64,000 nucleotides of DNA from Duodenibacillus massiliensis (lineage in GTDB: Bacteria > Pseudomonadota > Gammaproteobacteria > Burkholderiales > Burkholderiaceae_F): assembly GCF_900128485.1 (NCBI RefSeq), contig NZ_LT635858.1, positions 54,860 to 118,859 on the forward strand. Direction: 5' to 3'. Positions 16,939 to 27,053 of this stretch are shown here, piece by piece. Under the pieces are notes generated by a model. That model was given only the letters and a program-made list of their open reading frames with translations, had not been told where the DNA came from and searched no databases. The position numbers and the translations under genes are program-made. The stretch's first letter is position 1, and every line of letters begins with the position of its first letter.

Positions 16939-18203
16939 AGCTCCTCCGCCTTATCAGCCATCTTGCCCACGGCACCCGTGTAGGTCTTGGCAAAGATGAG
17001 CGCCCTTTGCGAAGCCAGACTGCGCAGTGCGGCATTGTCCACAAGTTCCAGGGCCCGGGTGACGCCCTCTCGGGCATCCTTTACGGCAAAAGCCGCGCCC
17101 ATACGCAGCGCATCCACGGCAATCTGCGCGAAGTTATAGGTTGAGGGGCCAAGAATCACAGGGGAACCGGCCGCAGCCGGTTCAATAAGGTTCTGACAGC
17201 CCGTGTTGCCGAAACTGCCGCCCATGAGGCACACGTCCGCAGCCGCGCAGTAAAAACTCATCTCCCCCATGCTGTCGCCCAGAATCACATCGTGCCGGGC
17301 GTCAAGCGCCTCAAGCGACGGGCAAGCGCTGCGGCGGACAACGTCAAGCCCTGCGGCCTCCAAAAGCTGCGCCACTTCGTTAAAGCGCTGCGGATGGCGC
17401 GGCACCAAAAGCACCGTGGCCTTGCCGGCAAAACACCTTAAAAGCGGCGCAAACATCGCTTCTTCGCCTTCGCGGGTGCTCGCTATCAGAACAACGGGCC
17501 GGCCGGCTTTTGCCTTAAAGTCCCGCGCAAGACGCATCTGTCCGGGATCCTCACGCACCTCAAACTTAAGCGAACCGCAGACCGTGATGTTTTTGGCGCC
17601 GAGCGCCTCAAAGCGCGCCGCATCGGCTTTACTTTGCGCAAGCACTGCATCAAACGCGGCAAAGGCCGGACGCATGACGGCCTCAAACTGAAGCGCCTTT
17701 TTCAGGCTTTTTTCCGACTCACGGGCGTTCGCCAGCACCACAGGAATCCCGCGGCGGTGAATTTCGGCGAGCATATTGGGCCAGACCTCGGTTTCCATGA
17801 AGACCGCAAGCCGCGGACGCGTCTCATCCAAAAACCGCCGGGCATACGCAGGCACGTCGTACGGGAGATAACACTGCGTAACGCGCCCGGCAAAGCGTTT
17901 GGCAAGTTTCAGGCCGGCATCCCGCCCCGTCGGCGTCATGCAGGTAAGAAGCACTTCAATATCCCCGAAGCGCTTGACGAGTTCTTCAATCAGGGGCGCC
18001 GCCGCATTGGTTTCACCGACACTGACCGCATGCACCCAAAGGCGGGGCTTTACGGGGGAGGGAAAAGGCTTTCGGGCAAAACGCTCATCCCAGTTAAGCA
18101 GATAGTCGGGCTGCTTTTTGGCACGTTTTTTCAGGTAGAGCTTTGCCAGCGGCACGCAAAGCGACGTGAGCAAGCCGTAGATGCGCGGCGTCACGAGCGT
18201 CAT
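16920..18203 (-). CDS. waaA: 3-deoxy-D-manno-octulosonic acid transferase
   Basis: Adds Kdo residues to lipid A precursor at the inner face of the inner membrane. The 427-residue product has the N-terminal membrane anchor and the KdtA N-domain motifs WVHAVSVGETNAA, LLTCMTPTGRD and VFMETEVWPNML. The C-terminal GT-B half shows LIASTREGEE, LVPRHPQRF and GGSFGNTGCQNLIEP AAAGSPV. It is coupled to waaC by a 4-base overlap and forms a core-LPS operon with it. Confidence 0.95.
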   Translation of the reverse strand: MTLVTPRIYGLLTSLCVPLAKLYLKKRAKKQPDYLLNWDERFARKPFPSPVKPRLWVHAVSVGETNAAAPLIEELVKRFGDIEVLLTCMTPTGRDAGLKLAKRFAGRVTQCYLPYDVPAYARRFLDETRPRLAVFMETEVWPNMLAEIHRRGIPVVLANARESEKSLKKALQFEAVMRPAFAAFDAVLAQSKADAARFEALGAKNITVCGSLKFEVREDPGQMRLARDFKAKAGRPVVLIASTREGEEAMFAPLLRCFAGKATVLLVPRHPQRFNEVAQLLEAAGLDVVRRSACPSLEALDARHDVILGDSMGEMSFYCAAADVCLMGGSFGNTGCQNLIEPAAAGSPVILGPSTYNFAQIAVDALRMGAAFAVKDAREGVTRALELVDNAALRSLASQRALIFAKTYTGAVGKMADKAEELWKKSA

Positions 18204-19177
18204 ACCGCGACCTTTCGGCCGGTAACGGCGTCAAAGGCGTCAAGCACTTCGCTCACGCCCGGAACAACCCCCTTATCACCCACCGTCACGGCTTTACCTT
18301 CGCTCACAAGCGAGAAAAGTTGCGCCGAGGTGCCGACAATGATGCCCACGGCCGGCACGGCAAGCGCGGCTGCGAGGTGCGAAAGCCCCGTATCCACGCC
18401 GATCACACCCACTGAGTCCTTCATGACGGAGGCAATTTCGGGAATCCGCATATGAGGCGCCACAACGGCTCCGCGCACCTGCGCGGCAATGTCTTCCACG
18501 CGGCTTTTTTCTTTCTGGTTACCCCAGACAAAAAGAGGTGTGATGCCGCTTTTAACGAGCGCATCGGCAGCCTCCGCCCACCGCTCGCGCGCCCAGAGCT
18601 TTTCCTCGCGGCTTGTGTTGACCGCAAGAACCGCAAAGGGTTCCGCGCAGGGGGCTTCTGTCAGGGGCTTGGCCTTAAGGCCGAACTGAGGGTGTTCCTC
18701 ATCAATCGTGTAACCGAGGCACCGGGCCGCCATCACACGGTAGCGCCGAACGGGCGTGAGGCTTTCCGGCACCTCTTCGGTTTCGGAATAAAAGTAGCTT
18801 GCCAGAGGCTCACGGATCGTGTTTTTGGAGTACCCCACGGACTTCACGCCGCACCAGCGGGCAATAAGCGCCGTTCGGATCAGTCCCTGCAGGTCAATCA
18901 CGATGTCGTAGTGATTTTCTCTGAGAAGGTGTCTGAGATCCGACACCTCCCTGCGGGTGACCGCAGAAAGCGGATGCTTTCTCCAGCGCCTGAAGGCCGT
19001 GACAATCGTGTTGTCGATAAAGGGACTTAAGTCGGTGACGTCCCGGAAACTTTCCTCAATCACCCAGTCAAGCTGCGCCTCGGGCAGCGCCTGTTTGATG
19101 TCAAAGGCTGCCGGGAGCGCGTGAATCACGTCGCCCATGGAGCTTGAGCGGATCACTAGAATCTTTTTTACTGTCAT
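18200..19177 (-). CDS. waaC: Lipopolysaccharide heptosyltransferase I
   Basis: Transfers the first L-glycero-D-manno-heptose to Kdo. The 325-residue GT9-family product begins ILVIRSSSMGDVIHALPAAFD, a segment that is diagnostic for WaaC, followed by DLQGLIRTALIARW and the NTSREEKLWARERWAE and GVDTGLSHLAAALAVP motifs. Its start codon overlaps the pgi stop by one base (TGATG) and its end overlaps waaA, so pgi-waaC-waaA-thiD read as one minus-strand unit. Confidence 0.95.
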   Translation of the reverse strand: MTVKKILVIRSSSMGDVIHALPAAFDIKQALPEAQLDWVIEESFRDVTDLSPFIDNTIVTAFRRWRKHPLSAVTRREVSDLRHLLRENHYDIVIDLQGLIRTALIARWCGVKSVGYSKNTIREPLASYFYSETEEVPESLTPVRRYRVMAARCLGYTIDEEHPQFGLKAKPLTEAPCAEPFAVLAVNTSREEKLWARERWAEAADALVKSGITPLFVWGNQKEKSRVEDIAAQVRGAVVAPHMRIPEIASVMKDSVGVIGVDTGLSHLAAALAVPAVGIIVGTSAQLFSLVSEGKAVTVGDKGVVPGVSEVLDAFDAVTGRKVAV

Positions 19178-20589
19178 CAGAGAATGTCGGCTTCAGCCGA
19201 GCGGCTCAGTTTCTTACCGAGCTCCACCCCCGGCTGATCAAAGGGATTGATGCCGAAGAGTGTACCGAGCATTGTGGTCTTGTGTTCGTAAAGCGCCATC
19301 AGAGCGCCCAGGCGCCCGGCGTTTAATTCGTCCACGGCGAGGGTGCTCACGGCATTAAAGTACGGTTCTGCCGGATCGCGCGTCACAAGCGCTTCGGCCT
19401 GGGCCTTGGCGTTTGCGATCAGCACGCGGTGCAGATCCGCATGACGGTGCCCGGGCTTCTCGCACCAGCACAGATCAATCGAAGAGCACGACGTCCCCTC
19501 GCGCAGCCACTGATAGAAGGAGTGCTGCGACTCGTTGCCGTGACCGCCCCAGATCCCCTGCCCCGTGCGGCCTTTAATGCGGCTGCCGTCAGGCGCCCGG
19601 TTCTTGCCGAGGCTTTCCATCTCAAGCTGCTGAATCCAGGAAACAAGCACCCGCAGCCTTTCGTCGTAGGGAAGGAAGCAGTGCGTGGGAATAGCCTGCG
19701 TGACGGCGTTGTAGTAGGTCATCAGGGCCATTAAAAGCGCCATATTGTCTTCGGCCGGGGTGTCCGCGACGTGTTCGTCCATAGCGTGAGCGCCCGCGAG
19801 AAGCTGCCGGAAAACCTCCGGCCCCAGGGCAATCGCGCAGGGCAGTCCCACGGCACTCCAGACGGAAAAGCGCCCGCCCACCCAGTCCCAGATCGGGAAG
19901 AAGTTTTCTTCGGGCAGGTTCATCGACTGCGGGGCCTTGGAATTGGCGGACACGACAACCATATGGTGCGTTCTGTCCTTGCCGGAAATACCTGCGTCCA
20001 GAAGCCACTGATCCAGCGCCGCGGCGTTAACCGCCGTCTCACGCGTTCTGAAACTTTTGGAAGAAACAACGACGAGCGTCTTAAAGGGGTTTAAGCCGCT
20101 CACGACCCGGTCAAAAAGCACGCCGTCAGCCGAACTCATAAAGTGCAGGCGGATTGAAGGCTGCACATAACGCAGCGCGTGGTAAACGGCGCGCGGCCCC
20201 ATTTCCGAGCCCCCGATACCAACATTGATCACGTCGGTGATCGCGTCACCGCGGCAGCCGCAGAAAAGACCGCTTCTGACGTCTTCGGCAAAGCGGCAGA
20301 CCTGGTTTAACGCCTTCATCACTTCGGTGTGAAAAGGCGCCGAGACCGAGGGGTCTCTTAAAGCCGTATGCAGTGCCGGACGGTTTTCGCTCGGATTCAC
20401 GATTTCGCCGCTTCGCATCGCGGCGTTGGCGGCAAGAACCCCTTTTTCTTCGGCAAGGTCGAGAAGCCCCTTTAAGTCCCGTCCCGTGAGGCGCTGCCTT
20501 CCGATGTCCAGTGTGATGCCGCAGGCGGTTTTGACGCACCGGCCGGCCAGGGTGTCGCGAAGGAAAGGATGCTGAAGCGTATCGGGCAT
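19177..20589 (-). CDS. pgi: Glucose-6-phosphate isomerase
   Basis: Interconverts glucose-6-P and fructose-6-P; in this setting it also feeds sedoheptulose/heptose supply. The product of about 470 residues has VINVGIGGSEMGPRAVYHAL, VVVSSKSFRTRETAVNA, the SVWSAVGLPCAIALG segment and RIKGRTGQGIWGGHGNESQHSFYQ. It is shorter than the 550-residue E. coli enzyme. The ATG at 20589 was chosen; a TTG at 20622 would add 11 residues. Neither has a clear ribosome site, so the start is uncertain. Confidence 0.9.
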   Translation of the reverse strand: MPDTLQHPFLRDTLAGRCVKTACGITLDIGRQRLTGRDLKGLLDLAEEKGVLAANAAMRSGEIVNPSENRPALHTALRDPSVSAPFHTEVMKALNQVCRFAEDVRSGLFCGCRGDAITDVINVGIGGSEMGPRAVYHALRYVQPSIRLHFMSSADGVLFDRVVSGLNPFKTLVVVSSKSFRTRETAVNAAALDQWLLDAGISGKDRTHHMVVVSANSKAPQSMNLPEENFFPIWDWVGGRFSVWSAVGLPCAIALGPEVFRQLLAGAHAMDEHVADTPAEDNMALLMALMTYYNAVTQAIPTHCFLPYDERLRVLVSWIQQLEMESLGKNRAPDGSRIKGRTGQGIWGGHGNESQHSFYQWLREGTSCSSIDLCWCEKPGHRHADLHRVLIANAKAQAEALVTRDPAEPYFNAVSTLAVDELNAGRLGALMALYEHKTTMLGTLFGINPFDQPGVELGKKLSRSAEADIL

Positions 20590-20846
20590 GACAAAGACGG
20601 ATTTGTGGTCCAGGCAGGGCAAAAACAGCCGCCGGGAACGTGTTGCAGATAACCTGAAAGTTTATCAGGGTACTTCCCTGAGCCCGCCGCCCTATTCGTT
20701 ACCCGCCGTTTCCGCGGAAACACTGTTTTGCAGATTGCGCAGCGGCCGCGGACAAAATGCGCAGAAAGCCGCCGTTTTCCCACGTTGCCTCGGCTAAAAT
20801 CAGCAAAATCGAGCGGCACCTCCCTTATGCCGCGAAAGCTCTGCGA

Positions 20847-21782
20847 ATGATTACAAAAGAAGAACTCTCCGCCAAACGCCTTTTAGTGGTCGGCGACTCA
20901 ATGCTTGACCGCTACTGGTTCGGCGACACCAACCGTATTTCCCCCGAAGCGCCCGTTCCCGTGGTGCGTATCGTCAAAGAGGAAAACCGGCTCGGGGGAG
21001 CGGCCAACGTGGCGCTAAACATCGCCTGCCTCGGAGCCCGCGTGTCTCTGATGAGCGTGATCGGGCGCGACGATGCCGGGCACGCCCTGCGTGACCTTCT
21101 CGATAAAGCCGGTATTGAAGGCTTGCTGCAGGAAGACACCTCAGTGCGCACCACCGTGAAACTCAGGGTGCTCGCACGGCGCCAGCAACTTGTGCGCGTG
21201 GACTTTGAAGACCACCCCGCCGGCGAAGTGCTTGCCGCACTCACCGAAGAATTTTCCGCCAAGATTGCCGGTTACGACGCACTTGTGCTCTCGGACTACG
21301 GCAAAGGCGGGCTCGAACATATCCGCCGCATCATTGCAACGGCCCGCGAATGCTGCATTCCGGTGCTTGTTGACCCGAAGGGCGACGACTACAGCCGCTA
21401 TCACGGCGCCACCGTCATCACCCCGAACCGCTCAGAACTCGCGCAGGTGATCGGCCAGTGGAAAACCGAAGAAGAACTGCACACCAAGGCGCAGAACTTA
21501 AGAAAGGAGCTTGCCCTCAAGGCGCTTCTTTTAACGCGCAGCGAAGAAGGCATGACCTTATTTACCGATGCGGGTGCTCTCACCGTACCCGCACAGGCGC
21601 GTGAAGTGTTTGATGTTTCAGGCGCCGGTGACACCGTGATTGCCGTCACCGCCGCCATGCTTGCCGCAGGGCTCAGTGAAGAAGAAGCCGTGCGCATTGC
21701 CAACAGAGCCGGAGGCATCGTTGTCGGAAAACTCGGCACGGCTTCTGTGAGTTTTGAAGAACTTTTCTGTCAGGATCATTAA
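20847..21782 (+). CDS. hldA: D-glycero-beta-D-manno-heptose-7-phosphate kinase (kinase-only HldE)
   Basis: Phosphorylates heptose-7-P at C1 in the ADP-heptose pathway. The 311-residue PfkB-family protein has VVGDSMLDRYWFGDTNRISPEAPVP near the N-terminus, ENRLGGAANVALNIA, and the anion-hole motif VFDVSGAGDTVIAVTAAMLA. It lacks the C-terminal cytidylyltransferase-like domain of E. coli HldE, so the adenylyltransferase (HldC) must be a separate gene outside the window. The ATG at 20847 is preferred: the longer frame adds 30 residues not seen in the family. hldD begins directly after the stop. Confidence 0.92.
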   Translation: MITKEELSAKRLLVVGDSMLDRYWFGDTNRISPEAPVPVVRIVKEENRLGGAANVALNIACLGARVSLMSVIGRDDAGHALRDLLDKAGIEGLLQEDTSVRTTVKLRVLARRQQLVRVDFEDHPAGEVLAALTEEFSAKIAGYDALVLSDYGKGGLEHIRRIIATARECCIPVLVDPKGDDYSRYHGATVITPNRSELAQVIGQWKTEEELHTKAQNLRKELALKALLLTRSEEGMTLFTDAGALTVPAQAREVFDVSGAGDTVIAVTAAMLAAGLSEEEAVRIANRAGGIVVGKLGTASVSFEELFCQDH

Positions 21783-22775
21783 ATGTCGATTCTTGTGACC
21801 GGAGCCGCGGGTTTTATCGGCTGCAACTGTGTGCTTGCCTTAAACAAAGCGGGCTTTAACGACATCATTGCCGTGGACAACCTCACCCGTGCCGAGAAGT
21901 TTTTAAACCTCGCACAGGGACACATCACGGACTACTTCGATAAAAACGACTTTATTGAACGCGTGCGTAAGGGCACGGCTCCGATTCCAGAGGCCGTGGT
22001 TCACATGGGCGCCTGTTCCGACACGATGGAAACGGACGGACGCTACATCATGGAGAACAACTACCGCTATACGCTTGACCTTTTTGCCTGGGCCCAGAAG
22101 CTCAAGATCCCCTTTGTAAACGCAAGTTCGGCCGCCACCTACGGCGCAAGCACCGTCTTTACCGAAGACCTCAAAAACGAGGGGCCCCTGAACTGCTACG
22201 GCTACTCGAAGTTCCTGTTTGACCAGGTGCTCCGAGCCCGCATGGCAAACCTCTCCGCCCCCACCGTGAACCTGCGCTTTTTCAATGTCTACGGCCCGCA
22301 CGAGCAGCACAAGGGCCGCATGGCCTCCGTCGCGTTTCACCAGTATTTCCAGTTCAAAAAGGACGGAAAGGTGAAGCTCTTTGAAGGGTGCCTCGGTTAC
22401 GGCAACGGCTGCCAGATGCGCGACTTCGTGTATGTGGAGGATGTCGTCAGCGTCGTGCGGTACTTCCTCACCGCGGGCGTTTCCGGCATCTTTAACTGCG
22501 GCACAGGCCGTGCGCAGCCCTTTAACGACATTGCCCTTACCGTCGTGAATTCCCTCACGGGCGTAAACCGCACACTTGAAGAAGCGGTGTCTGCGGGCCT
22601 TATCGAATACATCCCCTTCCCCGAAGCGCTCAAGGGAAAATATCAGGCCTACACGCAGGCTGATCTTTCGGCACTGCGAAACGCCGGCTGCAACGTCAAG
22701 TTCCGCAGCGTCCAGGAAGGTACGGCCGAATACATGAATTACCTCGCCAAGACCTATCCCGATGGCAACCGGTAA
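21783..22775 (+). CDS. hldD: ADP-L-glycero-D-manno-heptose 6-epimerase
   Basis: Converts ADP-D,D-heptose to ADP-L,D-heptose, the donor for WaaC. The 330-residue SDR protein has the NADP-binding [18 protein letters not shown], the catalytic Ser/Tyr/Lys in [11 protein letters not shown] and [12 protein letters not shown], and [17 protein letters not shown] typical of HldD. It starts at the base after the hldA stop and its 3' end overlaps gmhB by 14 bases. Confidence 0.96.
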   Translation: MSILVTGAAGFIGCNCVLALNKAGFNDIIAVDNLTRAEKFLNLAQGHITDYFDKNDFIERVRKGTAPIPEAVVHMGACSDTMETDGRYIMENNYRYTLDLFAWAQKLKIPFVNASSAATYGASTVFTEDLKNEGPLNCYGYSKFLFDQVLRARMANLSAPTVNLRFFNVYGPHEQHKGRMASVAFHQYFQFKKDGKVKLFEGCLGYGNGCQMRDFVYVEDVVSVVRYFLTAGVSGIFNCGTGRAQPFNDIALTVVNSLTGVNRTLEEAVSAGLIEYIPFPEALKGKYQAYTQADLSALRNAGCNVKFRSVQEGTAEYMNYLAKTYPDGNR

Positions 22776-23325
22776 TTTGCGCCGCGCGGTTTTCTTAGAC
22801 AGAGACGGTGTCATCAACGTCGACACCGCCTACTGCTCCCGGATCGAAGACTTCCGGTTTGTGGACGGCGTGCTTGAAGCCGCTAAAGCCCTTTACGCTG
22901 CGGGCTGGCTTCTGGTGGTGGTCACCAACCAGTCCGGCATCGGCCGCGGCTACTACACCGAGGTGGATTTCAGGCGGCTTACGGGCTGGATGAAGGATGT
23001 CTTTGAAAAGGCGGGAGCACCCTTGGCGGACGTCCGTTTTTGTCCGCACCACCCGGACGCTGCCGTCCCCGAATACCGCTGCCGCTGCAACTGCCGCAAA
23101 CCCGCGCCCGGGATGATCCTTGAGGCTGCCGAAACACTCGGTATCGATCTCACGCAAAGCGTGATGGTCGGTGACAAACAAGGCGACATGCAGGCCGCCA
23201 AAGCCGCCGGGATCCCCCACCGGATTTTGGTCGGTACCGACGGCAAAGCCGTGCCCGAAACCGTCCCCGAAGCCACCGATACGGCCCGATCGCTCACCGA
23301 AGCCGCGGCGCTCATTCTCGGGTAG
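22762..23325 (+). CDS. gmhB: D-glycero-beta-D-manno-heptose-1,7-bisphosphate 7-phosphatase
   Basis: Removes the 7-phosphate between the HldA and HldC steps. The 187-residue HAD protein has the nucleophile motif [30 protein letters not shown], the zinc-binding CPHHPDA...[14 protein letters not shown] loop, and [16 protein letters not shown]. The cysteine/histidine zinc loop separates it from histidinol phosphatase only partly; the heptose operon context decides. Confidence 0.93.
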   Translation: MATGNLRRAVFLDRDGVINVDTAYCSRIEDFRFVDGVLEAAKALYAAGWLLVVVTNQSGIGRGYYTEVDFRRLTGWMKDVFEKAGAPLADVRFCPHHPDAAVPEYRCRCNCRKPAPGMILEAAETLGIDLTQSVMVGDKQGDMQAAKAAGIPHRILVGTDGKAVPETVPEATDTARSLTEAAALILG

Positions 23326-23883
23326 TCAGACTTTTCCGGCCAGCGGCGCAAGAACAAACGCGCACCAGACAGAAAGCGTCACCATCGAAACCAACGTCTG
23401 GGCAGTGGTGACGTTTGCCACCGCCGCGGCATTTCCCCGCATCGACGCCGTCATGACGTAACAGGACTGTGCCATCGGAAGCGCCGCAAAGAGAATAAGC
23501 ACACCGCTTTCGACCGCCCCCAACCCACCAGCGGTACGGCAACAAGCCGCTGCACGGACGAAGCCGCCATCAGCGAAAGCTCTTCCTTAAAGGCCTTCCA
23601 CTGCAGGCCCGCACCGATGCAAAGCAAACCCATCGCAAGTGAAGCGCTCCCGAGGTGTTGTAAAAAAGACTCCGCGGGCACGGGCAGTTTCAGACCCGCA
23701 CAATTCACGGCAAGACCCAAAAGCGTTGCGATGATAAGGGGATTTTTAAGAACGGTTTTAATGACCGATGTACGAGGCCGTCCGGACACGGCAAGAAGCC
23801 GCAGGAAACCAGGGGGAGGCCGCCAGAACAGCTCTTAGCAAAATGATCAGAAAGTCCGGCAGGACAAGAAACACACTGTCCAT
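23326..23883 (-). pseudogene. AEC (auxin efflux carrier) family transporter, deleted and frameshifted
   Basis: The ATG at 23883 opens with MDSVFLVLPDFLIILL, a plausible first helix of an AEC-family permease. After about 20 codons the reading frame jumps to material from the C-terminal half: KNPLIIATLLGLAVNCAGL and ASLAMGLLCIGAGLQW. A second frame change near 23510-23530, at a GGGGGC run, leads to LILFAALPMAQSCYVMTASM and the natural stop at 23326. The family is about 300 residues long, so most of the first half is gone. Gene fragments stay in the right order and strand, which marks a decaying gene. Confidence 0.85.
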
Positions 23884-23988
23884 CTTTTCTCCCGAGAACC
23901 TCGGCCGATACCGCAAGGCTACCGAACTTTCGGCAATCGCGGAGCACCCGCGCCTGAGCGCTCGCTCAAAGACAGGATACAGGCAGCA

Positions 23989-24030
23989 AAAAGGCCGGGT
24001 ATCTGCTTTTGATATCCCGGCCTTTTTCTT
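23989..24030. terminator. Bidirectional terminator between the AEC pseudogene and the TerC gene
   Basis: AAGGCCGGG-AT against GATATCCCGGCCTT forms a long stem with A residues before and T residues after it, so it can work on both strands. It mainly serves the minus-strand TerC gene, whose stop is at 24046. Confidence 0.85.
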
Positions 24031-24045
24031 ACCGCTTAACGTGCA

Positions 24046-24792
24046 TTACGGCTTTTTCACCACAACGCCTGCCGCGGGCTTTAATTTGGCCCTGGCCTTT
24101 GCGCGCTGCACGCAGATCGCGCCCACAACCACCACGATCGCCGCACCGACAGCGGCGCCGAGGTAATGCCATTCAGGCAGCGTCGGCCAGTACTTCACAA
24201 GGAAACCGTCGCTTGTGAACATGCCGCCCGCGATCCACCCGAGAAGACCGCCGCCGAACCACACAATCACCGGGAAGCGGTCAATCAGGCGCAGAATCAC
24301 CTGGCTGCCGAACACAATAAAGGGCACGGAAACCACAAGGCCGAAGATCACGAGCAGTGTCTGATGGTCTTCATGCGCCTGCTGCGCAGCGCCCGCGATG
24401 GCGATCACGTTATCCAGACTCATCACAAAGTCCGCAACGATGATGGTCTTGATCGCACCGAGGAGCTTGGAAGATCCGGCAATGTTTTCATGCGAATCCT
24501 CAGGCTCAGGCAGCACAAGCTTCACGCCGATCCACAACAAAAGCGCCCCGCCCACAACTTTCAGGAACGGCAGATCCAGCAGCAGCACGGCAAACGTGAT
24601 GAGAATCACGCGCAGGATGATGGCGCCGGCGGTACCCCAGAAAACGCCCTTAAAGCGCTGTTCGTGCGGCAGGTTGCGGCACGCAAGCGCAATCACGACG
24701 GCGTTGTCGCCGCCTAGAAGAATATCAATCATGATGATCTGGCCCACCGCACCCCAGTGCAGGTTGACCAGAAGATCCCAAAGCCACTCCAC
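24046..24792 (-). CDS. TerC family integral membrane protein (YjbE/YceF type)
   Basis: A 248-residue protein with seven or eight helices. It has the two family motifs with acidic residues in the membrane: ILLGGDNAVVIALACRNLP in the first helix and ADFVMSLDNVIAIAGAA in the middle. TerC relatives have been tied to metal (manganese) efflux and to metalation of exported proteins; the original tellurite link is historical. The C-terminal helix ends in a Lys-rich tail. No yybP-ykoY-like leader is possible in the short gap to the sucD terminator. The exact ion is not determined by the sequence. Confidence 0.9.
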   Translation of the reverse strand: MEWLWDLLVNLHWGAVGQIIMIDILLGGDNAVVIALACRNLPHEQRFKGVFWGTAGAIILRVILITFAVLLLDLPFLKVVGGALLLWIGVKLVLPEPEDSHENIAGSSKLLGAIKTIIVADFVMSLDNVIAIAGAAQQAHEDHQTLLVIFGLVVSVPFIVFGSQVILRLIDRFPVIVWFGGGLLGWIAGGMFTSDGFLVKYWPTLPEWHYLGAAVGAAIVVVVGAICVQRAKARAKLKPAAGVVVKKP

Positions 24793-24812
24793 TTTTTACG
24801 CCCCCAAAACTG

Positions 24813-24846
24813 TCTCAAAAAATAAGCGGTGCATTATGGCACCGCT
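24813..24846 (-). terminator. Intrinsic terminator after sucD
   Basis: On the minus strand a GCGGTGC/GCACCGC stem with a 6-base loop is followed by TTATTTTTT. It ends the sucCD transcript about 20 bases before the TerC start. Confidence 0.75.
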
Positions 24847-24860
24847 GCATGACAATAAAT

Positions 24861-25739
24861 TTACAAAACCGATGCAAGAAGCTCACCGATAGCGGCCGGA
24901 TCCCGCGTGGTACGGATGCCGCAGGCGTTCATCACCGAGAGTTTCTCTTCGGCCGTGCCGCGCCCCGCGGCGATGATGGCGCCGGCGTGCCCCATACGAC
25001 GCCCTTCCGGAGCCGTCAGTCCCGCGATAAAGCCCACCACGGGTTTAACCATATTGTCCCGGGCCCAGCGCGCGGCAATTTCTTCGTCTTCGCCCCCGAT
25101 CTCACCGATCATCACCACGGCGTCCGTATCGGGATCTTCGTTAAAGAGCTTCAAAACGTCAATATGCTTTAGTCCGTTCACAGGATCCCCGCCGATACCG
25201 ACGGCAGTGGACTGCCCGAGCCCCAGGGCCGTCAACTGCGCCACCGCTTCGTAGGTAAGGGTGCCGGAGCGCGAGACCACGCCGATGCGGCCCTTCCTGC
25301 AGATGTGTCCCGGCATGATGCCGATCTTCATCTCATCAGGCGTAATGATCCCGGGGCAGTTGGGTCCCAGAAGCAGCGTACGGCTTCCCATGTCGCGCAT
25401 GGTATTTTTCACGCGCAGCATATCCATCACGGGGATGCCCTCGGTGATGCAGACCACAAAACGCAGTTCCGCCTTCACCGCTTCAAGAATTGCGTCCGCG
25501 GCAAACGCGGGCGGCACGTAGATGACGGACGCGTCCGCGCCGGTTGCCTCTTTGGCTTCCGCCACCGTCGCATAAATCGGAATATCGTCAAAAAGCTGTC
25601 CGGCCTTACGGGGATTGACGCCAGCGACAAAGTTGGCGGCATTGGCGTATTCCCGGCAGGCTCTCGTATGAAAAGCTGCCGTCTTGCCGGTAATGCCCTG
25701 GGTGATGACGCGCGTGGCGCCGTTAACCAAAATACTCAT
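24861..25739 (-). CDS. sucD: Succinyl-CoA ligase (ADP-forming), alpha subunit
   Basis: Forms the CoA- and phosphohistidine-carrying subunit of the TCA-cycle enzyme that makes ATP from succinyl-CoA. The 292-residue product has the CoA-binding Rossmann part ([13 protein letters not shown]), the [12 protein letters not shown] loop, and the active histidine in [20 protein letters not shown]. It overlaps sucC by 4 bases. Confidence 0.97.
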   Translation of the reverse strand: MSILVNGATRVITQGITGKTAAFHTRACREYANAANFVAGVNPRKAGQLFDDIPIYATVAEAKEATGADASVIYVPPAFAADAILEAVKAELRFVVCITEGIPVMDMLRVKNTMRDMGSRTLLLGPNCPGIITPDEMKIGIMPGHICRKGRIGVVSRSGTLTYEAVAQLTALGLGQSTAVGIGGDPVNGLKHIDVLKLFNEDPDTDAVVMIGEIGGEDEEIAARWARDNMVKPVVGFIAGLTAPEGRRMGHAGAIIAAGRGTAEEKLSVMNACGIRTTRDPAAIGELLASVL

Positions 25740-26926
25740 GACGCCTCCGAACTGTTGACGGGTTTGCCGGCCGCACAGGCAACGGCTTTTTCCGCGGCCT
25801 CGGCCATGGTGACCGCCGTAATCACGGGCAGGCCGCTTTCGGCGAGAATTCTGCAGCCGAGCTCTTCATTGGTGCCGTGCATGCGCACCACCAGCGGGAC
25901 CTTAAGCTGCACCGCGCGGCAGGCTTCGGTCACCCCTTGGGCAATCGTGTCGCAGTGCATGATGCCCCCGAAGATATTCACGAGAACCGCTTTTACCTTC
26001 GGATTGGCCAGCATCAGCTCAAACGCGGTTTTGACGCGCTCGGCATCGGCGCTCCCCCCGACGTCAAGAAAATTCGCGGGCTCGCCGCCGTAAAGCTTGA
26101 TGGAGTCCATGGTGGCCATCGCAAGCCCCGCACCGTTCACCATACAGGCAATGTTGCCGTCAAGGTTCACAAAGCTCAGATGACTTTCCTGGGCCTTCAC
26201 TTCGGTCGGGTCTTCCTGTGTGACGTCACGCAACGCTGCAATGTCCGGATGCCGGAAAAGCGCGTTGTCGTCAAAAATCATCTTGGCGTCCAAGGCGCAG
26301 ACCGTGCCGTCAGCCAGGACCGCCAGCGGATTGATTTCAATGAGTGAGGCGTCCTTGTCTTCAAAAAGCCGGCACAGTCCCTCAAAGTACGCGGCAGCGA
26401 GTTCGGCCGTCTTGCCTTCAAGCCCCACCGCGCGGGCAACTTCAAGAAATGCGCCGGGCTCAGCGCCCTTTACAGGGTCAATAAGAAGGCGCTTGACGGC
26501 ATCAGGGGCCTTCTGCGCCACCTCTTCAATATCCATACCGCCCGAAGCGCAGGCAATGAGGCAGAGCTTTTGCGCGGCTCTGTCAACCAAAACCGAGGCA
26601 TAAAGCTCACGGGCAATCTCTGCGCCCGACTCAATGTAAAGCCGGGAGACCGTCTGACCTTCGGGGCCGGTCTGTTTGGTGACAAGGCATTTACCGAGCA
26701 TGCCGGCCGCCAGTGTTTCCACTTCGTCCGCGGAGTGCGCGATTTTGACGCCGCCCGCTTTGCCGCGGCCGCCCGCATGAATCTGCGCCTTGACGGCATA
26801 AACGGGACCGGCAAGACGCTCTGCGGCTTCTTTAGCCTGGGCTGCACTGAAGGCAGGAAGTCCGGCGAGCACCGCAAGGTCCGCGGCCTTCAGAAGCTCT
26901 TTTGCCTGATATTCGTGAATTTTCAT
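25736..26926 (-). CDS. sucC: Succinyl-CoA ligase (ADP-forming), beta subunit
   Basis: The nucleotide-binding subunit of succinyl-CoA synthetase. The 396-residue product starts [19 protein letters not shown], has the ATP-grasp segment [19 protein letters not shown], and ends with [13 protein letters not shown] and [13 protein letters not shown]. Its length is slightly above the usual 386-388. It is the promoter-proximal gene of sucCD. A run of 13 C residues on its coding strand lies 43 bases before the ATG. Confidence 0.97.
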   Translation of the reverse strand: MKIHEYQAKELLKAADLAVLAGLPAFSAAQAKEAAERLAGPVYAVKAQIHAGGRGKAGGVKIAHSADEVETLAAGMLGKCLVTKQTGPEGQTVSRLYIESGAEIARELYASVLVDRAAQKLCLIACASGGMDIEEVAQKAPDAVKRLLIDPVKGAEPGAFLEVARAVGLEGKTAELAAAYFEGLCRLFEDKDASLIEINPLAVLADGTVCALDAKMIFDDNALFRHPDIAALRDVTQEDPTEVKAQESHLSFVNLDGNIACMVNGAGLAMATMDSIKLYGGEPANFLDVGGSADAERVKTAFELMLANPKVKAVLVNIFGGIMHCDTIAQGVTEACRAVQLKVPLVVRMHGTNEELGCRILAESGLPVITAVTMAEAAEKAVACAAGKPVNSSEAS

Positions 26927-26969
26927 TTTGCGGTGTCGGCCGCTCAGGCCGCATCAGTCAAATCGAAAC

Positions 26970-26982
26970 GGGGGGGGGGGGG
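26970..26982. repeat. Run of 13 guanines in the sucC leader
   Basis: An uninterrupted run of 13 G on the plus strand (C on the sucC coding strand), 44-56 bases upstream of the sucC start and 72 bases past the recX stop. It is by far the longest G run in the window. Such tracts slip during replication and sequencing. Confidence 0.9.
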
Positions 26983-27053
26983 TTAATTGGGCAGACTTTC
27001 CGCGCCCAGTGCCTCAGCAATCAGACTTAGAAATTCCCTTCCGGCCGCGGCCT

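Noticed and set aside
24793-24860. Manganese (yybP-ykoY) riboswitch before the TerC-family gene
   Set aside because: The gap to sucD is under 70 bases and is occupied by the sucD terminator, too short for this riboswitch.
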